Source of the DNA: Planctomycetota bacterium
GTDB lineage: Bacteria > Planctomycetota > Phycisphaerae > Phycisphaerales > UBA1924
DNA: 64,000 bases
Direction of reading: 5' to 3'
NCBI GenBank assembly: GCA_033763975.1
Contig: JANRJM010000018.1
Location: forward strand, 186,001 to 250,000
Position 1 is the stretch's first letter. The number at the start of each line of letters is the position of its first letter. Below are positions 15,985-24,715 of the stretch, piece by piece. Position numbers and translations under genes: made by a program. A model generated the notes under the pieces. That model had not been told where the DNA came from. It saw only the letters and a program-made list of their open reading frames with translations, and did not search any database.

Positions 15985-16533
15985 ATGCGCAGCGTGTGTT
16001 TCGGTGTTGTGGCGGTGAGTGCGGCGGCGTTGGTCGGCGTTGGGTGTGCCGCGGGGACCCGGTCGGACCGTTCGGCGGCCGTCGGCGCGCCGTCTCACGC
16101 CGCGAAGGCCATGTTCGAGCGCGTCAAGACGCTCGAGGGCACGTGGGAAATGGTCGACGAGAAGGGCGAGCGTCACGTCGCCGCGACCTTTACCGTGAGT
16201 TCGAACGGGACCATCGTGCGCGAGGTGATGTTCCCGGGCGGGGCGCACGAGATGACGAACATTTACCACATGGACGGCCCCACGCTGTTGCTGACCCACT
16301 ACTGCGCCATGGGCAACCAGCCCCGGATGCGGGCGCGCGAGCTGCGCGCCGACCAGATCGCCTTCGCGCATGACTCGGTCACCAACCTTGATTCGCCGGA
16401 GACGGCGTACATGGGCGAGATGACGCTCGTCTTCACGGGGCCGGATACCGTGCTCCAGGAATGGCGGTCCATCGCGAACGGCACGCGCGACGCGTCGCAC
16501 GACGTGAGCATTCGACTGACCCGGCGTCGGTAG
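15985..16533 (+). CDS. DUF1579-like lipoprotein
   Basis: The 182-residue product begins with a lipoprotein signal whose lipobox is LVGVGC (Cys near residue 21). The mature part starts KAMFERVKTLEGTWEMVDEKGE, with VSSNGTIVREVMFPGG and LLLTHYCAMGNQPRMRAR, a layout shared with DUF1579-type exported proteins and with the lipoprotein at 11042-11668. It is probably anchored to a membrane outside the cytoplasm; no activity is known. GGAGGA eleven bases before the ATG supports the start. Confidence 0.8.
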   Translation: MRSVCFGVVAVSAAALVGVGCAAGTRSDRSAAVGAPSHAAKAMFERVKTLEGTWEMVDEKGERHVAATFTVSSNGTIVREVMFPGGAHEMTNIYHMDGPTLLLTHYCAMGNQPRMRARELRADQIAFAHDSVTNLDSPETAYMGEMTLVFTGPDTVLQEWRSIANGTRDASHDVSIRLTRRR

Positions 16534-16561
16534 CCTGGGGCGCCCGCGCCGGGGTACCCGG

Positions 16562-16567
16562 TATAGT
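16562..16567 (+). promoter_or_regulatory. Candidate -10 element, leaderless SDR gene
   Basis: TATAGT lies eight bases before the GTG start at 16576, with no Shine-Dalgarno between. Confidence 0.4.
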
Positions 16568-16575
16568 GGCGCTCC

Positions 16576-17643
16576 GTGCTCGCGACGACCGTTCAACCCG
16601 GCACCCCGCCGCCCGCGCTCTCGCGTCAGGACGCCCAGACCGTCGCGTTCTGGTCGATGGTCGTGGCGCTGGTGGGGCTGCTGGCGGTGGTGGCGCTGCT
16701 GAGCGTGGCGTTGCAGCGCCGACGGTCGCGCGAACGCGAGCTCAAGCGCGAGGCGCAGCGTCGACGCGAGGACGCGAAGAAGCCCCGCCCGGACCCCTGG
16801 GCCGAGGCCGGGCGCCGAGCGGGCTCGCCCCCTCCCGACGAGCCCGAGAGCCCGACGCGGGTCGCCCCCGAGCCGCAGGCGAGTGCGGGCGCGGCGCGCC
16901 GGCCCGTGGCGCTCATCACCGGCGCGGCCCGTCGCGTCGGGCGCGCGTGCGCGCTCGAACTCGCCCGGGCCGGGTGCGACATCGTGTTCACGTACCACTC
17001 CAGCGAGGACGACGCGCGCGAACTCGCCCGCGAACTGGCCGCGATGGGAACCGTCGTCTCGTTCCACCGCCTCGATCTGTCGGACCTCACGGCGGTGGGG
17101 GCGTTCGCCGCCGAGCGCGCGGAGATGATGCACGCGCTCGACATTCTCGTGCACAACGCGTCGGTGTACGAGCCTTCGCCCATCGACGAACTCACCCCGG
17201 AGGGCATCACGCGCCAGTACCGGGTGAACGCGGCGGCCCCGCTCATCCTGACGGCGGGGTTCGCGCCGCTCCTGCGCGCGTCGGGCCTGAACGGCGGGGG
17301 CAGCGTCATCGCGTTCGCGGATATCCACTCGATGGGGCGCCCTCGGCGCAACTTCTCGGCGTACTCGATGTCCAAGGCCGCCCTCGCCGAGATGATCTAC
17401 AGCCTCGCCCGGGACCTGGCGCCCGACGTGCGCGTGAACGGCGTGGCGCCGGGCGTCGTGGCGTGGCCCGAGGGCGGGGCAGACGCCGACCCGGACACGC
17501 AGGCGAAGTACCTGCGCCGGATCCCGCTGGGGCGGGCGGGCACGCCCGAGGACGCCGCCCGCGTGGTGCGCTGGCTGGCGCTCGAGGCGACGTACGTCAC
17601 GGGCGAGATCGTGCGGGTGGACGGCGGGCGCTGGCTGACGTGA
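16576..17643 (+). CDS. Membrane-anchored short-chain dehydrogenase/reductase
   Basis: Residues 23-47 form a single membrane helix followed by a highly charged Arg/Glu/Lys linker to about residue 107. Residues 108-355 are a classical SDR: NAD(P)-binding TGAARRVG (115-122), HNAS, the active-site region IAFADIHS and YSMSK, and a C-terminal GEIVRVDGGRWL. TGAARRVG resembles the pteridine reductase/FolM subgroup. SDR enzymes are normally soluble, so the anchor is unusual; the enzyme would face the cytoplasm. The GTG start has TATAGT eight bases upstream. The substrate is unknown. Confidence 0.85.
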   Translation: MLATTVQPGTPPPALSRQDAQTVAFWSMVVALVGLLAVVALLSVALQRRRSRERELKREAQRRREDAKKPRPDPWAEAGRRAGSPPPDEPESPTRVAPEPQASAGAARRPVALITGAARRVGRACALELARAGCDIVFTYHSSEDDARELARELAAMGTVVSFHRLDLSDLTAVGAFAAERAEMMHALDILVHNASVYEPSPIDELTPEGITRQYRVNAAAPLILTAGFAPLLRASGLNGGGSVIAFADIHSMGRPRRNFSAYSMSKAALAEMIYSLARDLAPDVRVNGVAPGVVAWPEGGADADPDTQAKYLRRIPLGRAGTPEDAARVVRWLALEATYVTGEIVRVDGGRWLT

Positions 17644-17792
17644 CGCCCGGGCGCACTCGACCTGCCGGTGCGAACAGCCGACGCCTAGCATGACCGGTAC
17701 TCGGCACCGACCGTCGTCCGAACACACCCGCCCGGGCTCTTGGCCCGGCGCCCCCGAGAGCACGCATGTCCCATGCAGCCGCGGAGAAGTCC

Positions 17793-18950
17793 ATGACCAC
17801 GAACCACGCGCCCCGCACCCGCCCGGAGTCGGGCGGGCGCCCGAGCGACGCGCTGCCCGCGGCGACGCTCGTGAAGTGGCTGCGCGACATGATCCTGATC
17901 CGCGAGTTCGAGAACCGCTGCGCGCAGGCCTACCAGCAGGCGAAGATCGGCGGGTTCTGCCACCTGTACATCGGGCAGGAGGCGCTCGCCGTCGGCACCA
18001 TCGCGAGCGTGAACCACGACGACCCGGTCGTCACCGCGTACCGCGACCACGGGCACGCGCTGGCCCGGGGCATGGACGCCGGCGCGTGCATGGCCGAGAT
18101 GTACGGCAAGGCGACGGGCTGCGCCAAGGGCAAGGGCGGGTCGATGCACATGTTCGACAAGCCGAACTGGCTCTTCGGCGGGCACGGCATCGTGGGTGCG
18201 CAGACCGCGCTGGGCACGGGCCTGGCCTTCGCCGCTCGCTATGAGTGGGAAGTGCTGAGGCGCCCGCTGCCGAACCCGGGCGTGACGCCCGACCAGGCCC
18301 CGAAGAAGAAGGTGTGCCTCACGTACCTGGGCGACGGCGCGCTGAACCAGGGCGTGCTGCACGAGTCCATGAACCTGGCCGCCCTGTGGAACCTGCCCGT
18401 CATCTACATCGTCGAGAACAACGGCTACTCGATGGGCACCGCCATCGCTCGCGGCACAACGATGGCCGAAGACCTCACCAAGAAGGCCGCGGCGTACGGC
18501 ATGCGGGGCGAGATCATCGACGGCTTCGACGTCATCGACCTCTACGACGAGTTCAAGCCCCTCGCGGATTGGTGCCGCGAGAACCAGAAGCCGGCCTTCG
18601 TCGACCTCAAGACGTACCGCTACCTCGGGCACTCGATGTCGGACCCGCAGAAGTACCGCACGAAGGACGAGGTCGACCAGTTCAAGAGCAAGGACTCGAT
18701 CGACCGCATGGCGCACGTGCTCATGAGCGTCCGCAAGAACGCCGACGGCTCGCCCGTGCTGACCGAGCAGGGGTTCATGGACCTGCAGGCCGACGTGAAG
18801 GAGCAGGTGCGGGCGGCGATCGAGTTCGCGGAGAACAGCCCGATCCCCGACCTCGAGGCCGAACTCTACAGCGACGTGTTCTTCAACCCGATGCCGAACC
18901 TGAGCCCGACGCGCGAGTACGTGCACGGCGCGAAGAACCCGCTGCTGTAA
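17793..18950 (+). CDS. pdhA: Pyruvate dehydrogenase E1 component, alpha subunit
   Basis: The product decarboxylates pyruvate with thiamine diphosphate as part of the pyruvate dehydrogenase complex. It matches the E1-alpha family throughout: MILIREFENRCAQAYQQAKIGGFCHLYIGQEA, YRDHGHALARG, GKGGSMHMFD, the thiamine-diphosphate motif GDGALNQGVLHESMNLAALW with IYIVENN, and RYLGHSMSDPQKYR. GGAG eight bases upstream favours ATG 17793; an ATG at 17766 would add nine residues. The beta subunit gene, normally next, is absent; the next gene is an FGE-like gene behind a two-hairpin repeat. A related 2-oxoacid dehydrogenase E1-alpha cannot be fully excluded. Confidence 0.92.
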   Translation: MTTNHAPRTRPESGGRPSDALPAATLVKWLRDMILIREFENRCAQAYQQAKIGGFCHLYIGQEALAVGTIASVNHDDPVVTAYRDHGHALARGMDAGACMAEMYGKATGCAKGKGGSMHMFDKPNWLFGGHGIVGAQTALGTGLAFAARYEWEVLRRPLPNPGVTPDQAPKKKVCLTYLGDGALNQGVLHESMNLAALWNLPVIYIVENNGYSMGTAIARGTTMAEDLTKKAAAYGMRGEIIDGFDVIDLYDEFKPLADWCRENQKPAFVDLKTYRYLGHSMSDPQKYRTKDEVDQFKSKDSIDRMAHVLMSVRKNADGSPVLTEQGFMDLQADVKEQVRAAIEFAENSPIPDLEAELYSDVFFNPMPNLSPTREYVHGAKNPLL

Positions 18951-19065
18951 CAATTCCGAAGCCCGACGAGCCCGAAGCGCCACCGACAGCCCGCACCGGT
19001 CCTCGCCCACGGCGGTGCCGGCGAGCCTTCGAGCCGGAGGGGGCTACTTCCACTTCGCTGGCCGT

Positions 19066-19155
19066 GCCACTGACTTCCGTCTTCGGAAGTCAGTGCTCCT
19101 GTCCGGTCCGCACTCGTCACGCCCGGAGCACCGACATCGGCAGCCGATGTCGGTG
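19066..19155. repeat. Two-hairpin intergenic repeat, copy 1
   Basis: Hairpin A is a perfect 12-bp stem at 19068-19079 with 19084-19095 (loop TCTT). After 33 bases comes hairpin B, a perfect 12-bp stem at 19129-19140 with 19144-19155 (loop CAG). The same pair recurs at 20509-20597 on the other side of the FGE-like gene. No T-tract follows either stem. Either role, terminator behind pdhA or REP/REPIN-type mobile repeat, is possible. Confidence 0.85.
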
Positions 19156-19230
19156 GCACATAGGCCGCGTTCCCCTTGCCGCGCCCGCAGATCGTGTCAC
19201 ACTCGGAGTGTCCCCCCGGGAGGTCTGCCG

Positions 19231-20316
19231 ATGACGCTGCGCGCGACGTGCTGGATTTCGGTCTTTGGTCGGGTTCTCGCGGCGCTGTGCGCTGCCCCTG
19301 CCGCGGCCCAGCCCGACCCCTCGGGCATCGAGTTCGTCACCATCGGCTCGCCAGGCAACCCGGCGTACAACGGCCCCGACCCGTTCGGCCACGTTACAGG
19401 ACGCGGCTCGGTCGGCTACGAGTACCGCATCGCCAAGGGCGAGCTCACCACCGCGCAGTGGGTCGCGTTCATCAACACCTTCAAAGCGCGGCCCGACCCC
19501 GTGCCGAACTCGATCCTCCCGCTGCCCGTGGTCTGGGGCGCGGTCGTCGACACCTCGTACACAGGCCCGGGAACCAGGTACCGAGTCGCGAACGCGCCCG
19601 ACGCGGGCAACCGCCCGGTCTACGGCATCGAGTGGCGCACCGCCGCCCGCTTCGCCAACTGGATGCACAACAACATGTCCACGTCCGTGGCGGCACTGGC
19701 CGACGGCGCGTACGACACCAGCACCTTCGGCGACAACCCGGACGGCACGTTCACCGATCAGCTCACGCGCCACCCGGACGCGCGCTATTGGATCCCGACG
19801 CTGGACGAGTGGATGAAGGCCGCGCACTGGGACCCGGCCAATCCTAACAACGGCGGCTGGTGGCAGTACAGCAACGCAAGCGACACGCCGTACCAGTACG
19901 GCCCGCCGGCCGGCTGGCCGGGCGGCAGCGAAAGTAATACGGCCAACGCGGGGTTCTCGCTGCCGAACTTCGCGCAGTACGACATCCCGCTCCTCACCTA
20001 CCCCGGCGTGCAGTCCCCCTGGGGGCTCACCGACGTCGCGGGCGGGGCGAGGGAGTGGACGGAGAGTGTCCTGCAGATTCCACAGGTGGGATGGTTTCGA
20101 TACGCTGACGGCTCGGCTGCGGGTGGTACCCTTGCCGCAGCCAGTGAATCCGACCGCATGTACGGAATTTCCGCAGGTTCGCCGGGCAGCAATATTGAGT
20201 TTTCATCAATTAGGATTGCCGCAGTCGTGCCGAGCTCCGGCGTTCTGACGACTGCAATTGTATCTATACTCCTGTTGCACAGACGGTTACGCACTGCGAA
20301 TACTCGCGCGAAGTAA
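19231..20316 (+). CDS. Formylglycine-generating-enzyme family (SUMF1-like) exported protein
   Basis: GGGAGG eight bases before ATG 19231 sets the start. The 361-residue product has a signal peptide ending near AAAQP, then an FGE-sulfatase-type domain: YRIAKGELTTAQWVAFINTF, GIEWRTAARFANWMHN, WIPTLDEWMKAAHWDP and SPWGLTDVAGGAREWTES. In this family the fold either converts sulfatase Cys to formylglycine or serves unrelated extracellular roles; the active-site Cys pair is not evident, so catalysis is doubtful. The C-terminus has a VP motif, hydrophobic stretch and basic end, like a PEP-CTERM anchor. The last 240 bases are clearly more AT-rich than the rest. Two-hairpin repeats flank the gene. Confidence 0.82.
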   Translation: MTLRATCWISVFGRVLAALCAAPAAAQPDPSGIEFVTIGSPGNPAYNGPDPFGHVTGRGSVGYEYRIAKGELTTAQWVAFINTFKARPDPVPNSILPLPVVWGAVVDTSYTGPGTRYRVANAPDAGNRPVYGIEWRTAARFANWMHNNMSTSVAALADGAYDTSTFGDNPDGTFTDQLTRHPDARYWIPTLDEWMKAAHWDPANPNNGGWWQYSNASDTPYQYGPPAGWPGGSESNTANAGFSLPNFAQYDIPLLTYPGVQSPWGLTDVAGGAREWTESVLQIPQVGWFRYADGSAAGGTLAAASESDRMYGISAGSPGSNIEFSSIRIAAVVPSSGVLTTAIVSILLLHRRLRTANTRAK

Positions 20317-20508
20317 GTTATCCACAATTTTTCTGCGACCCGAATTGCCCTTGCACGCAAGTTCCGATTTCTGCATTCTCTGCGTGTTGGCAATCTCGCC
20401 AACTACGCGGAGGGAACTCGTCATGCGAACTCGCATCGGAGCCGGCAGGTGGCACCGATCTGCCATACATAATAGTAACATGATCGCGTTCGCGGGTTGA
20501 GATACCGT

Positions 20509-20597
20509 GCCACTGACTTCCGTCTTCGGAAGTCAGTGATCTTGGTGTTCTCAGAATCGTCGTGTTCCACGCGTCGACATCGGGAAGCCCGATGTCG
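20509..20597. repeat. Two-hairpin intergenic repeat, copy 2
   Basis: Hairpin A (20511-20522 with 20527-20538, loop TCTT) is identical to copy 1 over the whole stem-loop. Hairpin B (20575-20584 with 20588-20597, loop AAG) keeps a 10-bp stem with compensatory-looking changes. The spacer of 36 bases is unlike that of copy 1. The copy sits between the FGE-like gene and the convergent response-regulator stop codon at 20609. Confidence 0.85.
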
Positions 20598-20608
20598 GCG
20601 GCATGCGT

Positions 20609-21190
20609 TCACGCCACCAGGTTCGTCGCGGCCTCGATCGCCTCGACCACCTGGCGGACTTGGAAGGGCTTCTTGAGGAACCCGTCGAAGCCGCTGGAGC
20701 GGAGCGACTGGCTCTGCCCGTCGGTGAGGCGTCCGCTCATGGCGACGATCTTGGTGAACTGCAGGTGCTCGTTGCGCCGGACGTTGTCGGCGAAGGCCTT
20801 GGCGTCGCTGTCCGAGCCGAGGTGGAGGTCGAGGAGCAGGACGTGGGGCTTGAACTTCTCGCACTCCATGCCGGCGGCGAAGGCGGAGGTGGCGGTGTGG
20901 ATGTCGTAGCTGGTCTGGTCGGTGAGGATCTTCTCAAGGGTGTCGACGACCTCTCGCTCGCCGTCGACGATGAGGACGCGGGTGCGTCCGGAGTTGACTC
21001 CCTCCAGCGGGATGCCGTGGGCGCGCATGAACTTCATGAGCTCGCCCGAGGGGATACGCCGATCGCGTGAGCCCGGGATGCGGTAGCCCTTGAGCGCGCC
21101 CGAGTCGAACCACTTGGACACCGTCCGGGGCGCGACGTTGCAGATCTTCGCGACCTCGCCGGTGGTCAGGACTTCCTTGTCGAACGGCAT
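20609..21190 (-). CDS. Response regulator with N-terminal excisionase/MerR-type HTH
   Basis: Residues 1-62 form a winged helix-turn-helix of the excisionase/HTH_17 type (TTGEVAKICNVAPRTVSKWFDSGALKGYRIPGSRDRRI), and residues 70-193 form a receiver domain with phospho-acceptor Asp121 (VLLLDLHLG), switch residue region MSGR and conserved Lys174 in LKKPF. The first acidic pocket reads VDGE rather than the common VDDD, which may weaken Mg2+ binding. This output-first order is typical of planctomycetes. No histidine kinase is adjacent. GAGAGGTGAG before the ATG is a good ribosome-binding site. Confidence 0.9.
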   Translation of the reverse strand: MPFDKEVLTTGEVAKICNVAPRTVSKWFDSGALKGYRIPGSRDRRIPSGELMKFMRAHGIPLEGVNSGRTRVLIVDGEREVVDTLEKILTDQTSYDIHTATSAFAAGMECEKFKPHVLLLDLHLGSDSDAKAFADNVRRNEHLQFTKIVAMSGRLTDGQSQSLRSSGFDGFLKKPFQVRQVVEAIEAATNLVA

Positions 21191-21575
21191 GTCTCACCTC
21201 TCGGAACGCATGGGGGGTGGGCCGAAGCATGGTCCCCGGTCGCCCAGGCCAGGGGGCCACTCGCGACTGAGGGATCGGCGTCTCCGCCCGGGTGGTTCAG
21301 CCGTGCGGGCGATGACGCGCGTAGTTCGCGTTACGGGACCGGGCGCGGGGCGTTGTTCGGACGCGGGGCCTGTTCGGGCAGGCGGGCGGAGCCGGCGCGC
21401 GAAGGACGGGCCCGGGGAGGGCGGAGCGGTTCGGGGGCGCCCGGTTGACGCCCCCCGCCCCGCCCCGGTACAGTGTTCGCTGCACTACAACGGGCGGTGT
21501 CCGTCAGGGCGGAGAGGCCCGGCGGGTGTTCGTCCGGCGCAACGGTCGCGGCACGCGTGACCGAGGAGTCGTTCT
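21191..21575 (+). promoter_or_regulatory. Divergent intergenic region with a sigma-70-type promoter at 21445-21474
   Basis: TTGACG (21445-21450) and TACAGT (21469-21474) are separated by 18 bases and point at the HEAT-repeat gene, giving a leader of about 95 bases. No coding frame in the region looks real. The promoter of the divergent response regulator must lie on the other side but is not clear. Confidence 0.5.
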
Positions 21576-23810
21576 GTGAAGCACGCCGAAGGTCTCCGTG
21601 CCCGCGCGGGCGGGCTGGTCCGTAGTCATTATCGGGTCGCGATTCTGTCGCTGCTCCTCGCCGCCGGCGTTGCGCACGCGCAGCCGGGCGGGCAGGCGGC
21701 GTCGGGCGCCGAGGCCCGCGCGCAGGAGGCGGATCGTCAGCGTCTGCTGGCGGACTTCATCCACTATGTGCGGATCCAGCGGTACGACCTGGCGGAGGCG
21801 ATGGCCCGCCAGATCCTGGACCTGAACCTCGACGATCGGGCGTTCGTCGACTTCGTCGAGCGCAGCGAGGACCCGTCGCGGGCCGAGGACGCGTGGCAGC
21901 GGGCGATCCGCGTGCAGCAGTTGCAGGACGTCGCCGCCCGGATGATGCAGGCGTACCAGAGCGGGCGCGTGGCCCGGGCGCGCGACCCGCAGGAGATCGA
22001 GACGAGCATCAAGGACCTGACGGACAGCACGCTGCGCGGGAAGCTGCTGGCGCGTCAGCGCCTGCTGGCGGCGGGGGAGTACGCCATGCCGCAGTTGCTG
22101 GCGGCGTTGCTGAGCCGCGAGAACCCCGCGCGCCGGGCCGAGGTGCGCCAGGTGATGATCGAGCTGGGTCGTCAGGCGATCATGCCGCTGAGCGCGGTGC
22201 TGCCCGAACTGCCCCCGGTGCACCAGGAGCAGATCGCGGACGTGCTGGGGGTGATCCCGTGGCGCAGCAGCCTGCCGGTGCTGGCGGACGTGGCGTCGAC
22301 CACGCAGTCCGAGCCGGTGCGGAGCGCGTGCAACCGCGCGATCGAGCGCCTGGGCGGGACGAACGGGCTGAGCGTCGCGCAGCTCTACACCGAGTTGGGC
22401 GAGGCCTACTACGACGAGAAGCCCGAGACCGTGAGCTTCCCCGGCGAGTCGCACCAGCTGCTGTGGTCGTTCGACGGCGAGGGCGGGCTGGCGATGACCG
22501 CGATCGTGACGCCCGTGTACCACGAGGCCGTCGCGATGCGCCTGGCCGAGCGGGCCATGCGCCTGGAGGCGGACCCCGGCTCGGCGGACACGCTGGCGCT
22601 GTGGGTGGCGGCGAACTTCTCGCGCGAGATCGACTCGCCCGAGGGGTACGTGAACCCGGCGTACGCCACGAGCGGCACGAACGCGCGGCGCGGGGCCGAG
22701 TACTACGGCGTGGCGGGCGGCGCTGACGTCGCGACGCGCGTGCTGGCCCGGGCGATCGACGATCGTGATACCCCGCTGGCGCGCCGGGCGCTGGCGGCGG
22801 TGGAACGCACGGCCGGCGGAAAGTCGGCGGGCGCCGGCCTCGCCGGGCGCACCCCGCTCATCGAGGCGCTGACGTACCCCAACCGCCGCGTGCAGTACGA
22901 GGCGGCGCTGGCCATCGGCGCCAGCCAGCCCGACGCGGTCTTCGCGGGCTCGGATCGGGTGGTGCCGGTGCTGGCTTCCACGGTGCGCGAGGCGGCGGTG
23001 CGGCACGCCGCGGTGATCGCGCAGGACGCCGAGTCGTACCAGAATGTCCGGCGCGTGCTCGAGCGCCTCGGCTATTCCGTCATGCCCCAGGGGCGGTCGC
23101 TGGCCGATCTCGAGGCGCCGATCGCCGAGGCCCCGGCCGTGGACATGGTGGTGAGCGTCGGGCTCAACGCCGAGCGGTTCCCGCAGTTGGTCGAGGCGGT
23201 GAAGGGCACGACGAAGCTGGCAGCGACGCCCGTGCTGGGCATCACCGGCGCGGACGCCTACAGCGCCCTGCGGAACCGGTACGACGTGAACTCGGGCGTG
23301 GCGGTCCGCGTGAGCGGGCGGGGCGATGACGCGGTCGCCGCGGCGATCACGGAACTCGCGAACATCAGCACCGGCGGCCCGATCACCGACGAGGAAGCCC
23401 GGGCGTATCGGGCCCGGAGCCTTGGCGTGCTGCGCGACCTGGCGGTCTCGAACAACCCGGTGCTGAACGTCGCGGACGCGGCGTTGCCGCTCGTCGGCGC
23501 GCTCGCCGACGGGGGCGAGTCGCGCCTCGACGTCGCCGAGATCCTCTCGCGCATCGGGCAGGAGCGCTGCCAGCGCGCGCTCGCGGACGCGGCGCTCGAC
23601 GCCTCCGGGTCCGAGCGGGTCGCCCTGCTCGAGAAGACCTCGCAGTCGGCGCGCCAGTTCGGTAACCTGCTCGAGCAGCGTCATCTGACGCGCATCCTCG
23701 AGGTGGCATCGTCGGGCGCCGAGGACGAGGCGGTCGCCGCGGCGGCCCTGCTCGGGTCGCTGGGCGTCTCGAACACGCAGATCCGCCCGCTGATCCTCGG
23801 CGGGCGCTAG
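21576..23810 (+). CDS. Exported HEAT-repeat protein
   Basis: The 744-residue product has a long signal peptide (hydrophobic core VAILSLLLAAGVAHAQ). The mature protein is built from alpha-helical repeats, for example PQLLAALLSRENPARRAEVRQVMIELGRQAIMPLSAVL, LPVLADVASTTQSEPVRSACNRAIERLGG and VQYEAALAIGAS, which look like HEAT/PBS-lyase repeats. A region near residue 500-540 (VDMVVSVGLNAERFPQLVEAVKGTTKLAATPVLGITG) resembles a receiver-like alpha/beta fold. Such proteins usually act as scaffolds; the partner is unknown. It lies upstream of the pseudopilin cluster in the same direction but a terminator separates them. Confidence 0.75.
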   Translation: MKHAEGLRARAGGLVRSHYRVAILSLLLAAGVAHAQPGGQAASGAEARAQEADRQRLLADFIHYVRIQRYDLAEAMARQILDLNLDDRAFVDFVERSEDPSRAEDAWQRAIRVQQLQDVAARMMQAYQSGRVARARDPQEIETSIKDLTDSTLRGKLLARQRLLAAGEYAMPQLLAALLSRENPARRAEVRQVMIELGRQAIMPLSAVLPELPPVHQEQIADVLGVIPWRSSLPVLADVASTTQSEPVRSACNRAIERLGGTNGLSVAQLYTELGEAYYDEKPETVSFPGESHQLLWSFDGEGGLAMTAIVTPVYHEAVAMRLAERAMRLEADPGSADTLALWVAANFSREIDSPEGYVNPAYATSGTNARRGAEYYGVAGGADVATRVLARAIDDRDTPLARRALAAVERTAGGKSAGAGLAGRTPLIEALTYPNRRVQYEAALAIGASQPDAVFAGSDRVVPVLASTVREAAVRHAAVIAQDAESYQNVRRVLERLGYSVMPQGRSLADLEAPIAEAPAVDMVVSVGLNAERFPQLVEAVKGTTKLAATPVLGITGADAYSALRNRYDVNSGVAVRVSGRGDDAVAAAITELANISTGGPITDEEARAYRARSLGVLRDLAVSNNPVLNVADAALPLVGALADGGESRLDVAEILSRIGQERCQRALADAALDASGSERVALLEKTSQSARQFGNLLEQRHLTRILEVASSGAEDEAVAAAALLGSLGVSNTQIRPLILGGR

Positions 23811-23852
23811 CCGCCACCCTTTATCGGAACACCGACACGCCGCACCATCCAC

Positions 23853-23876
23853 CCGCCCCGCGTTCTCGCGGGGCGG
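23853..23876 (+). terminator. Hairpin terminator behind the HEAT-repeat gene
   Basis: A perfect 10-bp GC stem (23853-23862 with 23867-23876, loop TTCT) is followed by TGTTCGTT. The rest of the 23811-24172 gap holds no supported feature. Confidence 0.65.
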
Positions 23877-24172
23877 TGTTCGTTGCGCGCGGTGCGCTGC
23901 GGGCGAAGCGCTGCTGATAACCGGCGTCCTTCCGTGGCGAACGTCCGGATGGCGTCCGGAAGAGCCGTGCCGCCCGCGCAGACGTGCGCTCGCGCGGTCG
24001 GCGCGAGCGCTCGCGGTGCGCTCCGGCGCCGGCCAATCCGATGCTTGATCCCGTCACCACCGCCAGGAACCGGGGTGGCGGCGTGGGACGCTCGGAGAGC
24101 GGGCCTGTGTCAGGTGAGCCGGCGCAACGTCGCTCCGGCGGTCACGGTTGTTCCGGCAAGGAGTGTGTGCGC

Positions 24173-24604
24173 ATGCGCAAGCGGACGAAGAAGGCCTTTA
24201 CGCTCGTGGAAATCCTGATCGTGGTCGTGATCCTCGGCATCCTGGCGGCGATCGTGGTGCCCCAGTTCACCAACGCGACCGAGGACGCCCAGCAGGGCAA
24301 CCTGCGCGCTCAGATCAAGAGCCTGCAGAACCAGATCGAGCTCTACAAGGCTCGCACGAACGCCTACCCCGATCTCGTGGCCAACGGCTGGGACCAGCTC
24401 ATCGACCCGAACGGCGACGGCGACCTCAGCGACGGGTACATCAAGCAGGCCCCGCGCAACCCCGCCGCGCCGAACGGCTTCCAGACGACCCTCAGCGCGA
24501 CCGCCACGGCGAACGCCGGCTGGCACTACGACATCACCAACGGCGAGCTCGGCGCCACGTACTACGACGAAGTCAACGACGTCATCACCCCCGGCACGCC
24601 GTAA
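24173..24604 (+). CDS. Type II secretion/type IV pilin-like pseudopilin (GspG-like)
   Basis: The product of 143 residues begins with a class III prepilin leader: MRKRTKKA followed by F-T-L-V-E-I, the conserved Glu at mature position 5 and a long hydrophobic helix (ILIVVVILGILAAIVVPQF). The soluble part is GspG-like: NLRAQIKSLQNQIELYKARTNAYPDL and an aspartate-rich DPNGDGDLSDGY loop that could bind Ca2+. AAGGAG precedes the start. It is the first of three prepilins in the cluster; no prepilin peptidase or secretin gene is in the window. Confidence 0.9.
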   Translation: MRKRTKKAFTLVEILIVVVILGILAAIVVPQFTNATEDAQQGNLRAQIKSLQNQIELYKARTNAYPDLVANGWDQLIDPNGDGDLSDGYIKQAPRNPAAPNGFQTTLSATATANAGWHYDITNGELGATYYDEVNDVITPGTP

Positions 24605-24715
24605 CACCCGGGACGTTGTCTCTGCTTGATCATCGCCCCCGCCGCCGAGAGGCGGCGCGGGCGCTTCGACGGTCGGCGCGCGGAAGGTGGTCTCGCGTGC
24701 CCTGGGGAGGATCCG

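Noticed and set aside
21504-23852. 782-codon open frame antisense to the HEAT-repeat gene
   Set aside because: Arg/His-rich product without any motif; the plus-strand frame has signal peptide, repeats and a promoter.
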